From contig NZ_LS483370.1 of the NCBI RefSeq assembly GCF_900475285.1, positions 2,990,001 to 3,054,000 of the forward strand: a stretch of DNA of 64,000 nucleotides, in the 5' to 3' direction. Position numbers and translations under genes: made by a program. Position 1 is the first letter of the stretch. Every line of letters begins with the position of its first letter. Of this stretch, positions 35,612-44,162 are shown one piece after another. Origin of the DNA: Pseudomonas taetrolens. Lineage in GTDB: Bacteria; Pseudomonadota; Gammaproteobacteria; Pseudomonadales; Pseudomonadaceae. A model generated the notes under the pieces. It did no database searches, was not told where the DNA came from, and saw only the letters and a program-made list of their open reading frames with translations.

Positions 35612-36937
35612 ATGAGTGATGCCATGAAATATTTTAAATCGCTCTACGTCCAAATCCTTTGCGCGGTCGTGCTGGGGATCATCGTTGGACATTTCTGGGC
35701 CCAGCAAGCCATCGCCCTCAAGCCACTGGGTGATGCTTTCATCAAGCTCATCAAGATGATGATTGCGCCCGTCGTGTTCTGCACCATCGTCACGGGCATC
35801 GCCGGAATGAGTGACAAACGCTCACTCGGTCGTCTGCTGAGCAAGACCATGCTGCTGTTTCTGGGCCTGACGGTCATCAGCCTGTGCATCGGCCTGGTTG
35901 CGGTCTATGTTTTCCAGCCGGGCGCTGGCATGAACATTGATCCAGGCCAGTTGAACACCAGCGGCCTGGCGCAGTACACCGAGTCGGCGGCCAAGCTGGG
36001 GGTTGTAGAGTTTTTCATGCACATCATCCCCGAAACCTTTGTCGGCGCATTCAGTAAAGGCGAAGTACTGCCGGTGCTGTTCATTGCGGTGCTGTCCGGC
36101 TTTGCCTTGTCCTCACTGGGCGAACGTGGCAAACCGGTGCTTGACGTGCTTGAATCCGCGTCGCACATGGTCTTCAAGATTTTCTCCTACCTGATGCGCT
36201 TTGCACCGATTGGCGCCTTCGGGGCCCTGGCCTTCACCGTAGGCCAGTACGGCATCACCTCGCTGGGCTCGCTGGCGAAGTTGATCATGACCTTGTACAT
36301 CGCCTGCGGGCTCTTCGTTTTCGTGGTACTCGGCAGCATTTGCCGCGCTAACGGCTTCAGCCTCTGGAAACTGCTGCGCTACTTCCGGGAAGAGTTCCTG
36401 GTGGTACTCGGGACGTCTTCCACCGAGCCTGTCATGCCCCGCATGCTGGAGAAACTCGAGGCCCTGGGCTGCAAGAAAAGCGTCGTAGGCCTGGTACTGC
36501 CAACCGGCTACTCGTTCAACCTAGACGGTACTGCGATCTATCTGTCGCTGGCTGCCATTTTCATTGCCCAGGCCTGCAACATCGATCTGACCTTTACCCA
36601 AATCATCACCATGCTGGCGATCATGCTTTTGTCCTCAAAAGGTGCCGCAGGTGTGACCGGCAGCGGATTTGTTGCGCTGGCCTCGACCCTGACCGTGATT
36701 CACGACATTCCGCTGGCCGGCCTGGCGTTACTGATTGGTGTTGATCGTTTTATGTCTGAAGCACGGGCACTGACCAGCCTGGCCAGCAACGCTGTGGCGA
36801 CCGTGGTCATTTCGATGTCTGAAAACGCCTGCAACCGGGAAACGCTAATCCGGACCCTGGACGGGAAAGCGCTCCCGACCGCGCAGCAGATCCCGGAAAA
36901 ATCCTGGGAAGAAGTGCACGTCACTAAAAACAGATAG
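35612..36937 (+). CDS. DctA-type C4-dicarboxylate/cation symporter
   Basis: A 441-residue transporter of the DAACS family: N-terminal YVQILCAVVLGIIVGHF, FIKLIKMMIAPVVFCTIVTG, the hairpin GTSSTEPVMPRMLEKLE and the substrate/ion motif SFNLDGTAIYLSLAAIFIAQ. It imports dicarboxylates with protons or sodium. This copy is inside the isomerase cluster, so it is probably a specialised paralogue rather than the housekeeping dctA. ATG 35624 is a possible alternative start. Confidence 0.88.
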   Translation: MSDAMKYFKSLYVQILCAVVLGIIVGHFWAQQAIALKPLGDAFIKLIKMMIAPVVFCTIVTGIAGMSDKRSLGRLLSKTMLLFLGLTVISLCIGLVAVYVFQPGAGMNIDPGQLNTSGLAQYTESAAKLGVVEFFMHIIPETFVGAFSKGEVLPVLFIAVLSGFALSSLGERGKPVLDVLESASHMVFKIFSYLMRFAPIGAFGALAFTVGQYGITSLGSLAKLIMTLYIACGLFVFVVLGSICRANGFSLWKLLRYFREEFLVVLGTSSTEPVMPRMLEKLEALGCKKSVVGLVLPTGYSFNLDGTAIYLSLAAIFIAQACNIDLTFTQIITMLAIMLLSSKGAAGVTGSGFVALASTLTVIHDIPLAGLALLIGVDRFMSEARALTSLASNAVATVVISMSENACNRETLIRTLDGKALPTAQQIPEKSWEEVHVTKNR

Positions 36938-36976
36938 ACAAGACCGGGCAACGCCCTCCCCCGACCTGACTCATTA

Positions 36977-37021
36977 CCCCGCCCACCAGGCACATTGATT
37001 GTGTGACCTGGCGGGTTGGGG
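36977..37021. terminator. imperfect GC-rich hairpin before the CitMHS gene
   Basis: CCCCGCCCACCAGG (36977-36990) can pair with CCTGGCGGGTTGGGG (37007-37021) with one mismatch and a small bulge. It lies between two transporter genes of the same strand. Without a T tract it may reduce read-through or protect the upstream transcript. Confidence 0.4.
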
Positions 37022-37074
37022 GGCGCGTGCCTCGGCATCAGCCTCTATAACGATAACAACAAGAGAATCGTCCT

Positions 37075-38379
37075 ATGCTCGCTTTCCTTGGCTTGGCCAT
37101 GGTGGTCGTATTCACCTTCCTCATCATGACGAAGCGATTGTCGCCTATCGTCGCACTCACCCTTGTGCCCATCGTGTTCGCTGTCATCGGCGGCTTTGGC
37201 GGCACCACCGGCAAGATGATGCTCGATGGCCTGAAAATGGTCGCACCGTCAGCCGCATTGCTGCTGTTCGCGATCCTGTTTTTTGGCTTGATGATCGACG
37301 CCGGCTTGTTCGACCCACTGATTCGCAAGATTCTGAAGCGCGTCAATGGTGACCCGATGAAGATTGCGATAGGCACTGCCCTGCTGTCTTTGCTGGTGGC
37401 TCTCGACGGCGACGGCACTACGACTTACATGATTACGTGCGCGGCCATGCTGCCTCTGTACAAGCGCATTGGCATGAACCCGATGATCCTGGCAACCATC
37501 TCCATGCTGTCCTTGAGCATCATGAGCGGCATGAGCCCTTGGGGTGGCCCGGCGACGCGGGCGATTGCCGCACTGGGCCTGGATGCCGGCGCCTACTTCG
37601 TGCCCTTGCTGCCCACCATGATCGGCGGTGCGATGTGGGTGGTCTTTACCGCGTTCCTGCTGGGCCGCGCCGAGCGCAAACGCATCGGCAACATCCAACT
37701 GCAAAGTGGCGGCGGCGATTGCTACATCAAGGCGATTCTTGAAGACACACCGCACAAGCGTCCAAAGCTGGCCTACGTCAATCTTGTGCTTGTGATTGCA
37801 GTGATGGCCGCGCTGGTGATGGGACTAATGCACGCTGCCATCCTGTTTTTGATCGGCTTTGTCCTGGCGCTGATGATCAATTATCCGCAACTGAATATTC
37901 AGAAGGAACGCATCCTCGCCCATTCGGGCAACGCCATGACGGTGGTTCTGCTGGTGTTTGCCGCGGGCATCTTCGCCGGGATTTTCTCCGGGACGAAAAT
38001 GGTCGATGCCCTGGCGCAAACCCTCGTCGACTGGATTCCGCCCTCCTGGGGCCACCTGTTCCCGTTGGTCGTGGCGATTACCAGCATGCCGCTGACCTTC
38101 GTACTGTCCAACGACGCTTACTATTTTGGTGTGGTGCCGATTCTGGCCAATGCCGCTGCCGCTTACGGCATCGATCCGCTTGAAATCGCCCGGGCTTCTA
38201 TCCTCGGACAGCCCGTACACCTCATGAGCCCGCTGGTGGCCTCTACCCTATTGCTGGTGGGTATGGTCGATCGCGACATTGGCGACTTCCAGAAAGCCAC
38301 CTTTAAATGGGCAGTGCTGACCTCCCTGGTGGTAACGGCGCTGGCTTTGCTCACCGGGGCAATCAGCCTGTTCACCTGA
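37075..38379 (+). CDS. CitMHS-family tricarboxylate transporter
   Basis: A 434-residue membrane protein of the CitMHS family, which imports metal-citrate complexes by proton symport. Signatures are LIMTKRLSPIVALTLVPIVF, ALDGDGTTTYMITCAAMLPLY, SGMSPWGGPATRA and LSNDAYYFGVVPI. With the DctA-type symporter and the porin it forms an uptake set for carboxylates that the PrpF/GalD-type enzyme could use. Confidence 0.9.
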   Translation: MLAFLGLAMVVVFTFLIMTKRLSPIVALTLVPIVFAVIGGFGGTTGKMMLDGLKMVAPSAALLLFAILFFGLMIDAGLFDPLIRKILKRVNGDPMKIAIGTALLSLLVALDGDGTTTYMITCAAMLPLYKRIGMNPMILATISMLSLSIMSGMSPWGGPATRAIAALGLDAGAYFVPLLPTMIGGAMWVVFTAFLLGRAERKRIGNIQLQSGGGDCYIKAILEDTPHKRPKLAYVNLVLVIAVMAALVMGLMHAAILFLIGFVLALMINYPQLNIQKERILAHSGNAMTVVLLVFAAGIFAGIFSGTKMVDALAQTLVDWIPPSWGHLFPLVVAITSMPLTFVLSNDAYYFGVVPILANAAAAYGIDPLEIARASILGQPVHLMSPLVASTLLLVGMVDRDIGDFQKATFKWAVLTSLVVTALALLTGAISLFT

Positions 38380-38409
38380 TCCACCCAACGTTTTGCACCG
38401 CCTCCCAAC

Positions 38410-38430
38410 GCGCCTCAAACAGCGAGGCGC
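38410..38430 (+). terminator. 7-bp GC hairpin after the CitMHS gene
   Basis: GCGCCTC (38410-38416), loop of seven, GAGGCGC (38424-38430), followed by GGGCTTTGCT. A weak terminator or processing site between the transporter and the porin gene. Confidence 0.45.
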
Positions 38431-38473
38431 GGGCTTTGCTGCACCCCCCAATAACAACAATGAGTGGTTTGTC

Positions 38474-39727
38474 ATGAGCACTTTGTATTCCCGTCAGACG
38501 TTATTCTGCGCGCTAGGCTTGTTGCCCGTGTTCGGTGCCAGTGCCGAAGGTTTCGTCGATGACAGCACGCTCAAACTGCAACTGCGAAATGTGTATTTCA
38601 ACGAAAACTTTCGCGACGAGCATGGTTTGAGTACGAAAGCGGCAGCGACGGCAAAGAGTGAGCGCACCGAGTGGGCTCAAGGGTTCCTGCTGGACTATCA
38701 GTCCGGATTTACCCCGGGCACTGTCGGTTTTGGCATGGATGCCCTGGGGCTGCTGGGACTCAAGCTGGACTCAGGCCGCGGGCGTAGCGGTACCGGACTG
38801 TTGCCGGTGCATGATGGTGGCCGGGCCGCCGATGAGTTTGCCAGTGCCGGGGTTACAGCAAAAGCACGGCTGGCAAAGACCACACTCAAATATGGCACGT
38901 TGCTGCCAAAGACCCCTGTGCTGATTTACAACGATGCGCGATTGCTGCCCCAGACCTACCAGGGCAGCCAAATCAGTAGCAGTGACCTGGAGAACCTGAC
39001 CCTCAGCGGCGGGTACCTCGAACGCTTTAAATTGCGCGACTCGACAGACAGCGTACCGATCGTACCTGATGGCTATGGCGGTGATAAGTCAGGGGACTTC
39101 AACTACGCCGGGGCCGACTACAAATGGGGTAAAAGCGTCCGCCTTAGCTACTTCTATGGAGAACTCGAGAACTTTTATCGCCAGAACTTCGCGGGTATCC
39201 AGCACGACCTGCCGCTCGGCCCCGGAACACTGACCAGCGACCTGCGTTACTTCAACAGTGTCGACTCAGGCTCGGCCTACGCTGGCAAAATTGACAACAC
39301 CATGCTCAGCGGGCTGCTGTCCTACGCCATCTCTGGCCATACCCTCGGCGCAGGCTATCAAGCCCTGAACGGCGATGCCGGCCTGCCCTACATCAGCGGT
39401 GCAACCGTCTACTCGTTCAGTAATGCCGGCATTGGCAAATTCATTGAGGAAGACGAGAGAACCTGGATGCTCAACTACGGCTACAACTTCGCCGCCGCAG
39501 GCGTGCCGGGCCTGACCTTTTCCACACGCTACCTCAGCGGTAACGATGGCAAGTCAAACAGCACTGTCAAAGAATGGGAGCGTGACGCAGAAATTGCCTA
39601 TGTTGTGCAGCAAGGCAGCTTCAAAGGCCTGGGAGTGAAACTGCGTAACTATGTCTACCGCTCGGACTTTTCCCGGGGCCGGGACAGCAACCGGCTCTAC
39701 CTGACTTATGACATTGCGCTCTGGTAG
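38474..39727 (+). CDS. OprD-family outer-membrane porin
   Basis: A 417-residue porin with signal peptide (residues 1-24, ending GASA-E) and the OprD hallmarks: FVDDSTLKLQLRNVYFNENF, WAQGFLLDYQSGFTPGTVGFG and an aromatic C-terminus (YDIALW). Members of this family in pseudomonads admit single carboxylates or amino acids; OpdH, for example, serves tricarboxylates. Its position makes a carboxylate the likely substrate. ATG 38474 is the only start giving the signal peptide; no good ribosome site is visible. Confidence 0.9.
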   Translation: MSTLYSRQTLFCALGLLPVFGASAEGFVDDSTLKLQLRNVYFNENFRDEHGLSTKAAATAKSERTEWAQGFLLDYQSGFTPGTVGFGMDALGLLGLKLDSGRGRSGTGLLPVHDGGRAADEFASAGVTAKARLAKTTLKYGTLLPKTPVLIYNDARLLPQTYQGSQISSSDLENLTLSGGYLERFKLRDSTDSVPIVPDGYGGDKSGDFNYAGADYKWGKSVRLSYFYGELENFYRQNFAGIQHDLPLGPGTLTSDLRYFNSVDSGSAYAGKIDNTMLSGLLSYAISGHTLGAGYQALNGDAGLPYISGATVYSFSNAGIGKFIEEDERTWMLNYGYNFAAAGVPGLTFSTRYLSGNDGKSNSTVKEWERDAEIAYVVQQGSFKGLGVKLRNYVYRSDFSRGRDSNRLYLTYDIALW

Positions 39728-39745
39728 AGCGCACTGCCTATTCAA

Positions 39746-39770
39746 GGGCGAGGTAACCCACACCTCGCCC
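39746..39770 (+). terminator. terminator hairpin after the OprD-family gene
   Basis: GGGCGAGG (39746-39753) and CCTCGCCC (39763-39770) form a perfect 8-bp stem with a nine-base loop, 19 bases after the stop. No T tract. It closes the carboxylate cluster. Confidence 0.6.
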
Positions 39771-39792
39771 AAGCAGCCCATGTATCAACGAA

Positions 39793-39891
39793 TCAAAGCT
39801 GCTTCAGCACATCCTGAGTAATATTGGCTTGGCTGAGACTCAGCCAGGGCAGATTATAAAGAATGGATGGCAATTCGATAGCACGGCTTGC
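39793..39891 (-). pseudogene. C-terminal protein relic ending ITQDVLKQL
   Basis: A 32-codon frame without a start, ending LSLSQANITQDVLKQL. The end resembles the C-terminus of the lipoprotein encoded at 44490-45119 (AITQETLKQL), so it may be the tail of a second copy of that gene. The identification rests on these last residues only. Confidence 0.3.
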
Positions 39892-39983
39892 TCATTACAC
39901 GTCCGAAGCACGATTTGAACACCCGCTTGGGCGGCACCTCCGGGGCGGCAGGCGTGAAGGGCCTCGCAAAAATCACGCGCATG

Positions 39984-40011
39984 AAAAAGCCCAACTCGCA
40001 AAAGTTGGGCT
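39984..40011 (-). terminator. rho-independent terminator, minus strand
   Basis: AGCCCAACT pairs with AGTTGGGCT around a six-base loop, with five T on the minus strand immediately after the stem (AAAAA at 39984-39988 on plus). It would end minus-strand transcription coming from the monooxygenase/ABC operon 140 bases upstream. Confidence 0.8.
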
Positions 40012-40028
40012 AGGTCAGTGGAAAACAG

Positions 40029-40044
40029 GGTCGGGACAGAGTGA
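40029..40044. other. possible distal attachment-site relic of the tRNA-Pro element
   Basis: GGTCGGGACAGAGTGA differs by one base from the 3'-terminal 16 bases of tRNA-Pro at 58238-58253. It is in the same orientation and lies just outside the leftmost gene that could belong to the accessory zone. If real, it marks the left end of the outer element. The match is short. Confidence 0.35.
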
Positions 40045-40152
40045 GGTGCTTTCGAAGGCCTCAGCCACTGAGCTGGCAACACTGTGTCGATTGATGACAA
40101 CGGAGCTACGTCAGGGGAAGGCGCCTGTATTCAACAGCACAGGCAGCTCATC

Positions 40153-41535
40153 CTAAATACCTTTATCAAAGCGGAACGAAGCGCCGTAGGCAGAATCCGG
40201 TAAATGACTGGCGCCATCGTCGCGTAACCGAGAACGGAAAGTACCGCTCTGGGGCTGGGTGCGATACAAGCCACGTTTTTGCAGTTCAGGAATGATCAGC
40301 TCAACGAAGTCCTCAAGGCTGCCCGGGCTGATCAGCGGGTTGAGCATGTAACCGCTGGTGCCGGAAATACGGGCGTGCTCTTCGATCCGGTCGGCCACCT
40401 GTTGCGGCGTTCCCACCAGAATCAGATCACTGCCGCGGGTGACGTTGGCAAAGCGCTGTTTGACATCGCCGGCGGTCAAGGGCTTGCCGCTGCCATCCGG
40501 ACGCATCACATAGGAGGTCATGCCTTCGGTGTGAGTGGACAACGCGTCACTGTCCGCGTAGCGGCTGATGTCGATACCGGTATCACCGGCATAACTCACC
40601 AGCTGCGCCTGCAAGTGATAGTTGCTTTGCAGTTCGTCATATTTGCGCTGGGCTTCGATCTCGGTCCTGGCCGTGACAATGCGCAGCACCGTCAGTGATT
40701 TAACATCTTCAGCGCGACGCCCCCGCGCCCTCGCCTGCGTCCATATATCTTCCAGTCCCTGGCGAATTTCCAGCGGGTTGGACTTGGCGATGAATATCAG
40801 CTCGGCGTGCCTGGCCGCAAACTCACGCCCACGGCCCGACCAACCCGCCTGGATCAGCAAGGGCGTGCGTTGCGGTGACGGAGACGTCAAATGCGGGCCG
40901 GCTACCCGGTAATGCTCGCCGACATGATTAATCGGTCGCACACGATCGCCCTTGGCATACACCTGGCGAGACTTATCGGCCACAACGGCATCGTTTGCCC
41001 AGCTGCCTTCCCAGAGCTTGTACACCACATCAAGAAACTCATCAGCGCGATCATAGCGATCATCGTGCTTGATCATCTCCTCCAGGCCGAAGTTGCGAGC
41101 GGCACTGGTCAAATAGGAGGTGACGATGTTCCAGCCAATCCGGCCATTGGTCAGGTGATCCAGCGTACTGAAGCGCCGGGCATGGGTGAACGGATGCTCG
41201 TAACTGGTGGTGACCGTCACGCCGAAGGCCAGGTTTTCCGTCACCGCGGCCAATGCCGGAATGATCATCAACGGATCGTTGGCCGGTGCTTCCACCGCCC
41301 ACTTCATGGCCGCATCGGCGTTACCGCCAAACACATCGTAGAAACCCAGCACATCACCAAAAAACAGCATGTCCAGATGAGCCTGGTCAGCGATACGCGC
41401 CAGGTTCGACCAGTAGCCTAATGAGTTGATGCTCAGTCGCTCGTCCGCCGGGTGCGTCCACAGACTCGGGGCGCCACCGCAGCCAACACTGGCTTGCTCG
41501 TATAACGCAAACAAAAGAGGTTTTGGATCGGACAT
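40153..41535 (-). CDS. FMN-dependent monooxygenase (NtaA/SnaA/DszA-type luciferase-like)
   Basis: A 460-residue class C flavin monooxygenase. It shows the family pattern NSLGYWSNLARIADQAHLDMLFFGD, NPHTxFGV-like AFGVTVTTSYEHPFTHARRF, GRIGWNIVTSYLTSAARNFG and LIQAGWSGRGREFAARHAE. Relatives oxidise nitrilotriacetate, organosulfur compounds or pristinamycin with FMNH2 from a separate reductase; none is nearby. It follows an amino-acid-type ABC importer on the same strand (34-base gap), suggesting that it attacks the imported compound. Confidence 0.87.
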   Translation of the reverse strand: MSDPKPLLFALYEQASVGCGGAPSLWTHPADERLSINSLGYWSNLARIADQAHLDMLFFGDVLGFYDVFGGNADAAMKWAVEAPANDPLMIIPALAAVTENLAFGVTVTTSYEHPFTHARRFSTLDHLTNGRIGWNIVTSYLTSAARNFGLEEMIKHDDRYDRADEFLDVVYKLWEGSWANDAVVADKSRQVYAKGDRVRPINHVGEHYRVAGPHLTSPSPQRTPLLIQAGWSGRGREFAARHAELIFIAKSNPLEIRQGLEDIWTQARARGRRAEDVKSLTVLRIVTARTEIEAQRKYDELQSNYHLQAQLVSYAGDTGIDISRYADSDALSTHTEGMTSYVMRPDGSGKPLTAGDVKQRFANVTRGSDLILVGTPQQVADRIEEHARISGTSGYMLNPLISPGSLEDFVELIIPELQKRGLYRTQPQSGTFRSRLRDDGASHLPDSAYGASFRFDKGI

Positions 41536-41569
41536 CGTAGTACCTGTAAAAAGTCATTAAGCGGGCGGG

Positions 41570-42415
41570 TCAGCGCTGATGCTTGAAACCCTTGCCGTAG
41601 TGGCGTTCAAGACGGTTCTGTATCAACTCCAGCCCAATGGACAGGAGCCAATAGATAACGGCTGCGGTGGTGAGCATTTCGATGTAGCGATAGGACGAGC
41701 GACCGTACGACTGCGCCAGAAACATCACTTCCCAAACGCCCATCACCGATATCAACGATGAGTCCTTGAGCATTGAAATGAACTGACTGGTTGTCGGCGG
41801 AATGATCGTGCGCATGGCTTGCGGCAGGATGATGTGCAGAAACGTTGCGGTAGGCTTCAGACCCAGCGCCATCGCCGCTTCGCGCTGCCCGGGTGCAACA
41901 GCCATGATGCCGGCACGGAAAATCTCGCTGAGGTAAGCACCATAATTGAGCGAGAGCGCAATGATCCCCGCGCTGATGGCCCCCGGAACCAACCCCAGCT
42001 GCGGCAGCCCCAAGTAGATCAACAGGATCTGAATCAGCAGTGGAGTACCGCGGAAAAAGGACGCATAGAAACTGGCAATACCGAACGCTACCGCACTGCG
42101 AGACAGCCGTGCCAGCGCCGTCACGAAGCCAAGGAGCAACGAAAACCAGATCGAGCAGAAACACAAGAACAGCGTCAGCGCGGCACCTTGCAAGAAACCG
42201 TCAGGCCCCAGGTGCAGACCGACCAGATTGGGCAACTTCTGCAAAATGATCGAGAACTTCAGATCGAAGCTCATGAAAAACGTGACACACAGGCCGAACA
42301 GCACCGCCCAGGTCAAATACAGGCGAGTGCGAAAACCCAATAGCGGGCTGAATCGATGCGGCTCAGTTTCGGAGGCGGCAGCCGCCTTGGCAGGGTATGG
42401 GTTAAGGGCTGTCAT
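41570..42415 (-). CDS. amino-acid-type ABC transporter permease
   Basis: A 281-residue inner-membrane permease of the His/Glu/Gln/Arg/opine family. The EAA loop reads REAAMALGLKPTATFLHIILPQAMRTIIPP, shortened here to its core, and the C-terminus ends ERHYGKGFKHQR. ATG 42415 overlaps the true end of the binding-protein gene by four bases, so the two were translated together. No ATP-binding subunit gene is present in the cluster, so it must borrow one or be inactive. Confidence 0.87.
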   Translation of the reverse strand: MTALNPYPAKAAAASETEPHRFSPLLGFRTRLYLTWAVLFGLCVTFFMSFDLKFSIILQKLPNLVGLHLGPDGFLQGAALTLFLCFCSIWFSLLLGFVTALARLSRSAVAFGIASFYASFFRGTPLLIQILLIYLGLPQLGLVPGAISAGIIALSLNYGAYLSEIFRAGIMAVAPGQREAAMALGLKPTATFLHIILPQAMRTIIPPTTSQFISMLKDSSLISVMGVWEVMFLAQSYGRSSYRYIEMLTTAAVIYWLLSIGLELIQNRLERHYGKGFKHQR

Positions 42416-43233
42416 TGGCTGATATCGGCACCGATCCACTTCTGTGAAATCCGGCTTAACGTGCCATCGGCCTTGAGTTGCGTGACGACCTCAGTGACTT
42501 TGGCGTTCCATTGCGGATCACCCTTTTCGATCGCGACCACGTTGGGCTCCGCGTACAGCGTATCGCCGGCGATTTTAAAACGCGGATCCTAGGCGATACG
42601 TTCGCGAGCCGTGATTAGGTTGGTGACCATGGCATCGAGACGCACGCCCGCACCCAAGGCCAGATCCTGGAACGCGACCGTTTCGTTGTCGTACGGCGCG
42701 ACCTGGACGCTGTCGAATGGATAACTCAACGGCTTGTCCTCAGCGCCCTCGATCACCAGAGCCTTGTTCAAATAGGCTTCATAGGTCGACGCACTGATCA
42801 CACCGACTTTTTTACCGGACAGATCCTTGCCCGTGGCAATGTCCTTGTCTTTGGCATTCACCACGATCACCGCCGGTGACTGGTAATACGCCACCGGAAA
42901 ATCGAACACCTCAGCCCGCGCCTTGCTCGGCGTCATCGAGCAGACGCAGATGTCATACCGTCCGTTCCAGTGCCCGGCCGCGATGACATCCCAAGAAGGT
43001 GTTTGCAGCTTCAGCTTCACCCCTAGCCGCTGCGCAACGGCCTTGGCGACATCCACGTCAAAACCGTCCAGCTGGTTCTGTTCATTGAGAAAGGAGAACG
43101 GCGGATAGCTTTCCATCAGAACGCCGGTCAGCTCCCCGCTGCTGGTCACACGATCCAGCGTGGCACCCGCGAAAGCCGTCGAGCAGGTAGCCAGCAATGC
43201 CAGACTAAAAGGTAAAAGCGCCTGAGTTTTCAC
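42412..43233 (-). pseudogene. ABC transporter binding protein interrupted by an in-frame TAG
   Basis: A periplasmic amino-acid-type binding protein with GTG start at 43233 (GGAG nine bases upstream), signal peptide LLPFSLALLATCSTAFA and domain motifs YPPFSFLNEQNQLDGFDVDV and MTPSKARAEVFDFPVAYY. At 42589-42591 the codon is TAG. Beyond it the same frame continues for 58 good codons (DPRFKIAGDTLYAEPN ... SQKWIGADISQ) and ends at 42412 with an ATGA overlap with the permease gene. Without read-through the protein lacks its last 59 residues, including part of lobe 1. A single base change explains it; sequencing error is possible. Confidence 0.85.
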
Positions 43234-43331
43234 AGATACGAGCTCCAATCGATTCAAAAACACTGAATAGATTAAAACGCACTATAAAAATAGTTTGTAC
43301 TGGCTTTATGGAATAAGCGACTGCATTCAAG

Positions 43332-43733
43332 CTATATTGAAAAGGCCGATTTACCCGCTAGAAACGCTGGTTTTGTCGTGGTCTCTGAGTTCGCGCATCT
43401 GTCTGCTGATCCAGATCTGACCCACACGCCGACGCAACGCTGGCCCACTACCCATGACACCTCACCACGGTACTTGGAGCCTTCACCCTGAAGGGTATTG
43501 CCCAGGCCTGCTCTACCCTCGTATTTGGCCTGAGCGTTGGTTAGACCCCAAATGTCTCTCACACACATGAGCTGGCCAGACTCATGTCCGATCTGAGCGA
43601 TGAAGGCCGCTACGCAGTGCAGGCCAACGATTGGGTCGTGGTTCATAGCGGTGTTTAATGCGGACACAAAAACGCCGGCTGATGGGCCGGCGTTTGGAAA
43701 GACCTGCATCAACTGCTGCGCCGTGATGGTCAT
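43332..43733 (-). pseudogene. N-terminal half of a phage GH19 lysozyme
   Basis: The first 90 residues match phage chitinase-type lysozymes: MTITAQQLMQVFPNAG and AFIAQIGHESGQL with the catalytic Glu. The match continues through RDIWGLTNAQAKYEGRAGLGN to GSKYRG. There the expected RGLIQITG half is lost and the frame runs into unrelated sequence. Within that tail another frame (43351-43455) encodes a 34-residue basic peptide beginning MGSGPALRRRVG of unknown nature. It is the complement of the lysozyme half kept at 55691-56395, but from a different copy. Confidence 0.75.
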
Positions 43734-43926
43734 TAGTTTCTCCGGGCGAAAAAATACCCGCTCAGTGGCGGGCTATTCGAGTTGTTAGTTGGTGCTCGGT
43801 CATTTCGGATGGAGGCAATGTGAATGGATTTCTCTTCTTCAGGCTCCAAGCCAAGAAAACCCCGAACTGACCGGGATTGAATTGTATTGCTTGGCTATGA
43901 CTTGGAGCTTCGCCGGAATAATTAAT

Positions 43927-44034
43927 CTACAGCGAGCTCATCACCTGTCGCTCCCAGCCAGAAGACACCACCCATGCGCACATCAGGGCAAATAAAACCG
44001 TCATGTATATTGCAACTCTTGAAATGCTAGGCAT
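43927..44034 (-). CDS. 35-residue single-pass membrane protein
   Basis: MPSISRVAIYMTVLFALMCA opens a 35-residue protein with one membrane helix (about residues 7-25) and the tail SSGWERQVMSSL. It has an excellent ribosome binding site (AAGGAGTGATC, 5 bases before the ATG), the best in this phage remnant. It lies between the gpD and lysozyme fragments, where P2-like phages often keep holin or antiholin genes, so a lysis role is possible. No family is recognised. Confidence 0.55.
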   Translation of the reverse strand: MPSISRVAIYMTVLFALMCAWVVSSGWERQVMSSL

Positions 44035-44162
44035 GGGGATCACTCCTTAGTCGTATTGTTTTTATCTGACCATAGAACTGTTTCAAGATAGTGACGAGAG
44101 GCTGCCCCCCCAAAAAAAATATCCGGTGTAAAAAGCGCACCAGCCGGGATGCGAAAAGTGGA

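Noticed and set aside
39901..39950. tRNA-like string with a T-loop-like TTTGAAC near 39912
   Set aside because: No cloverleaf can be folded around it; the acceptor and anticodon arms are missing.
39840..40100. 86-codon minus-strand frame between OprD-type porin and monooxygenase
   Set aside because: It reads straight through a rho-independent terminator and has no family pattern.
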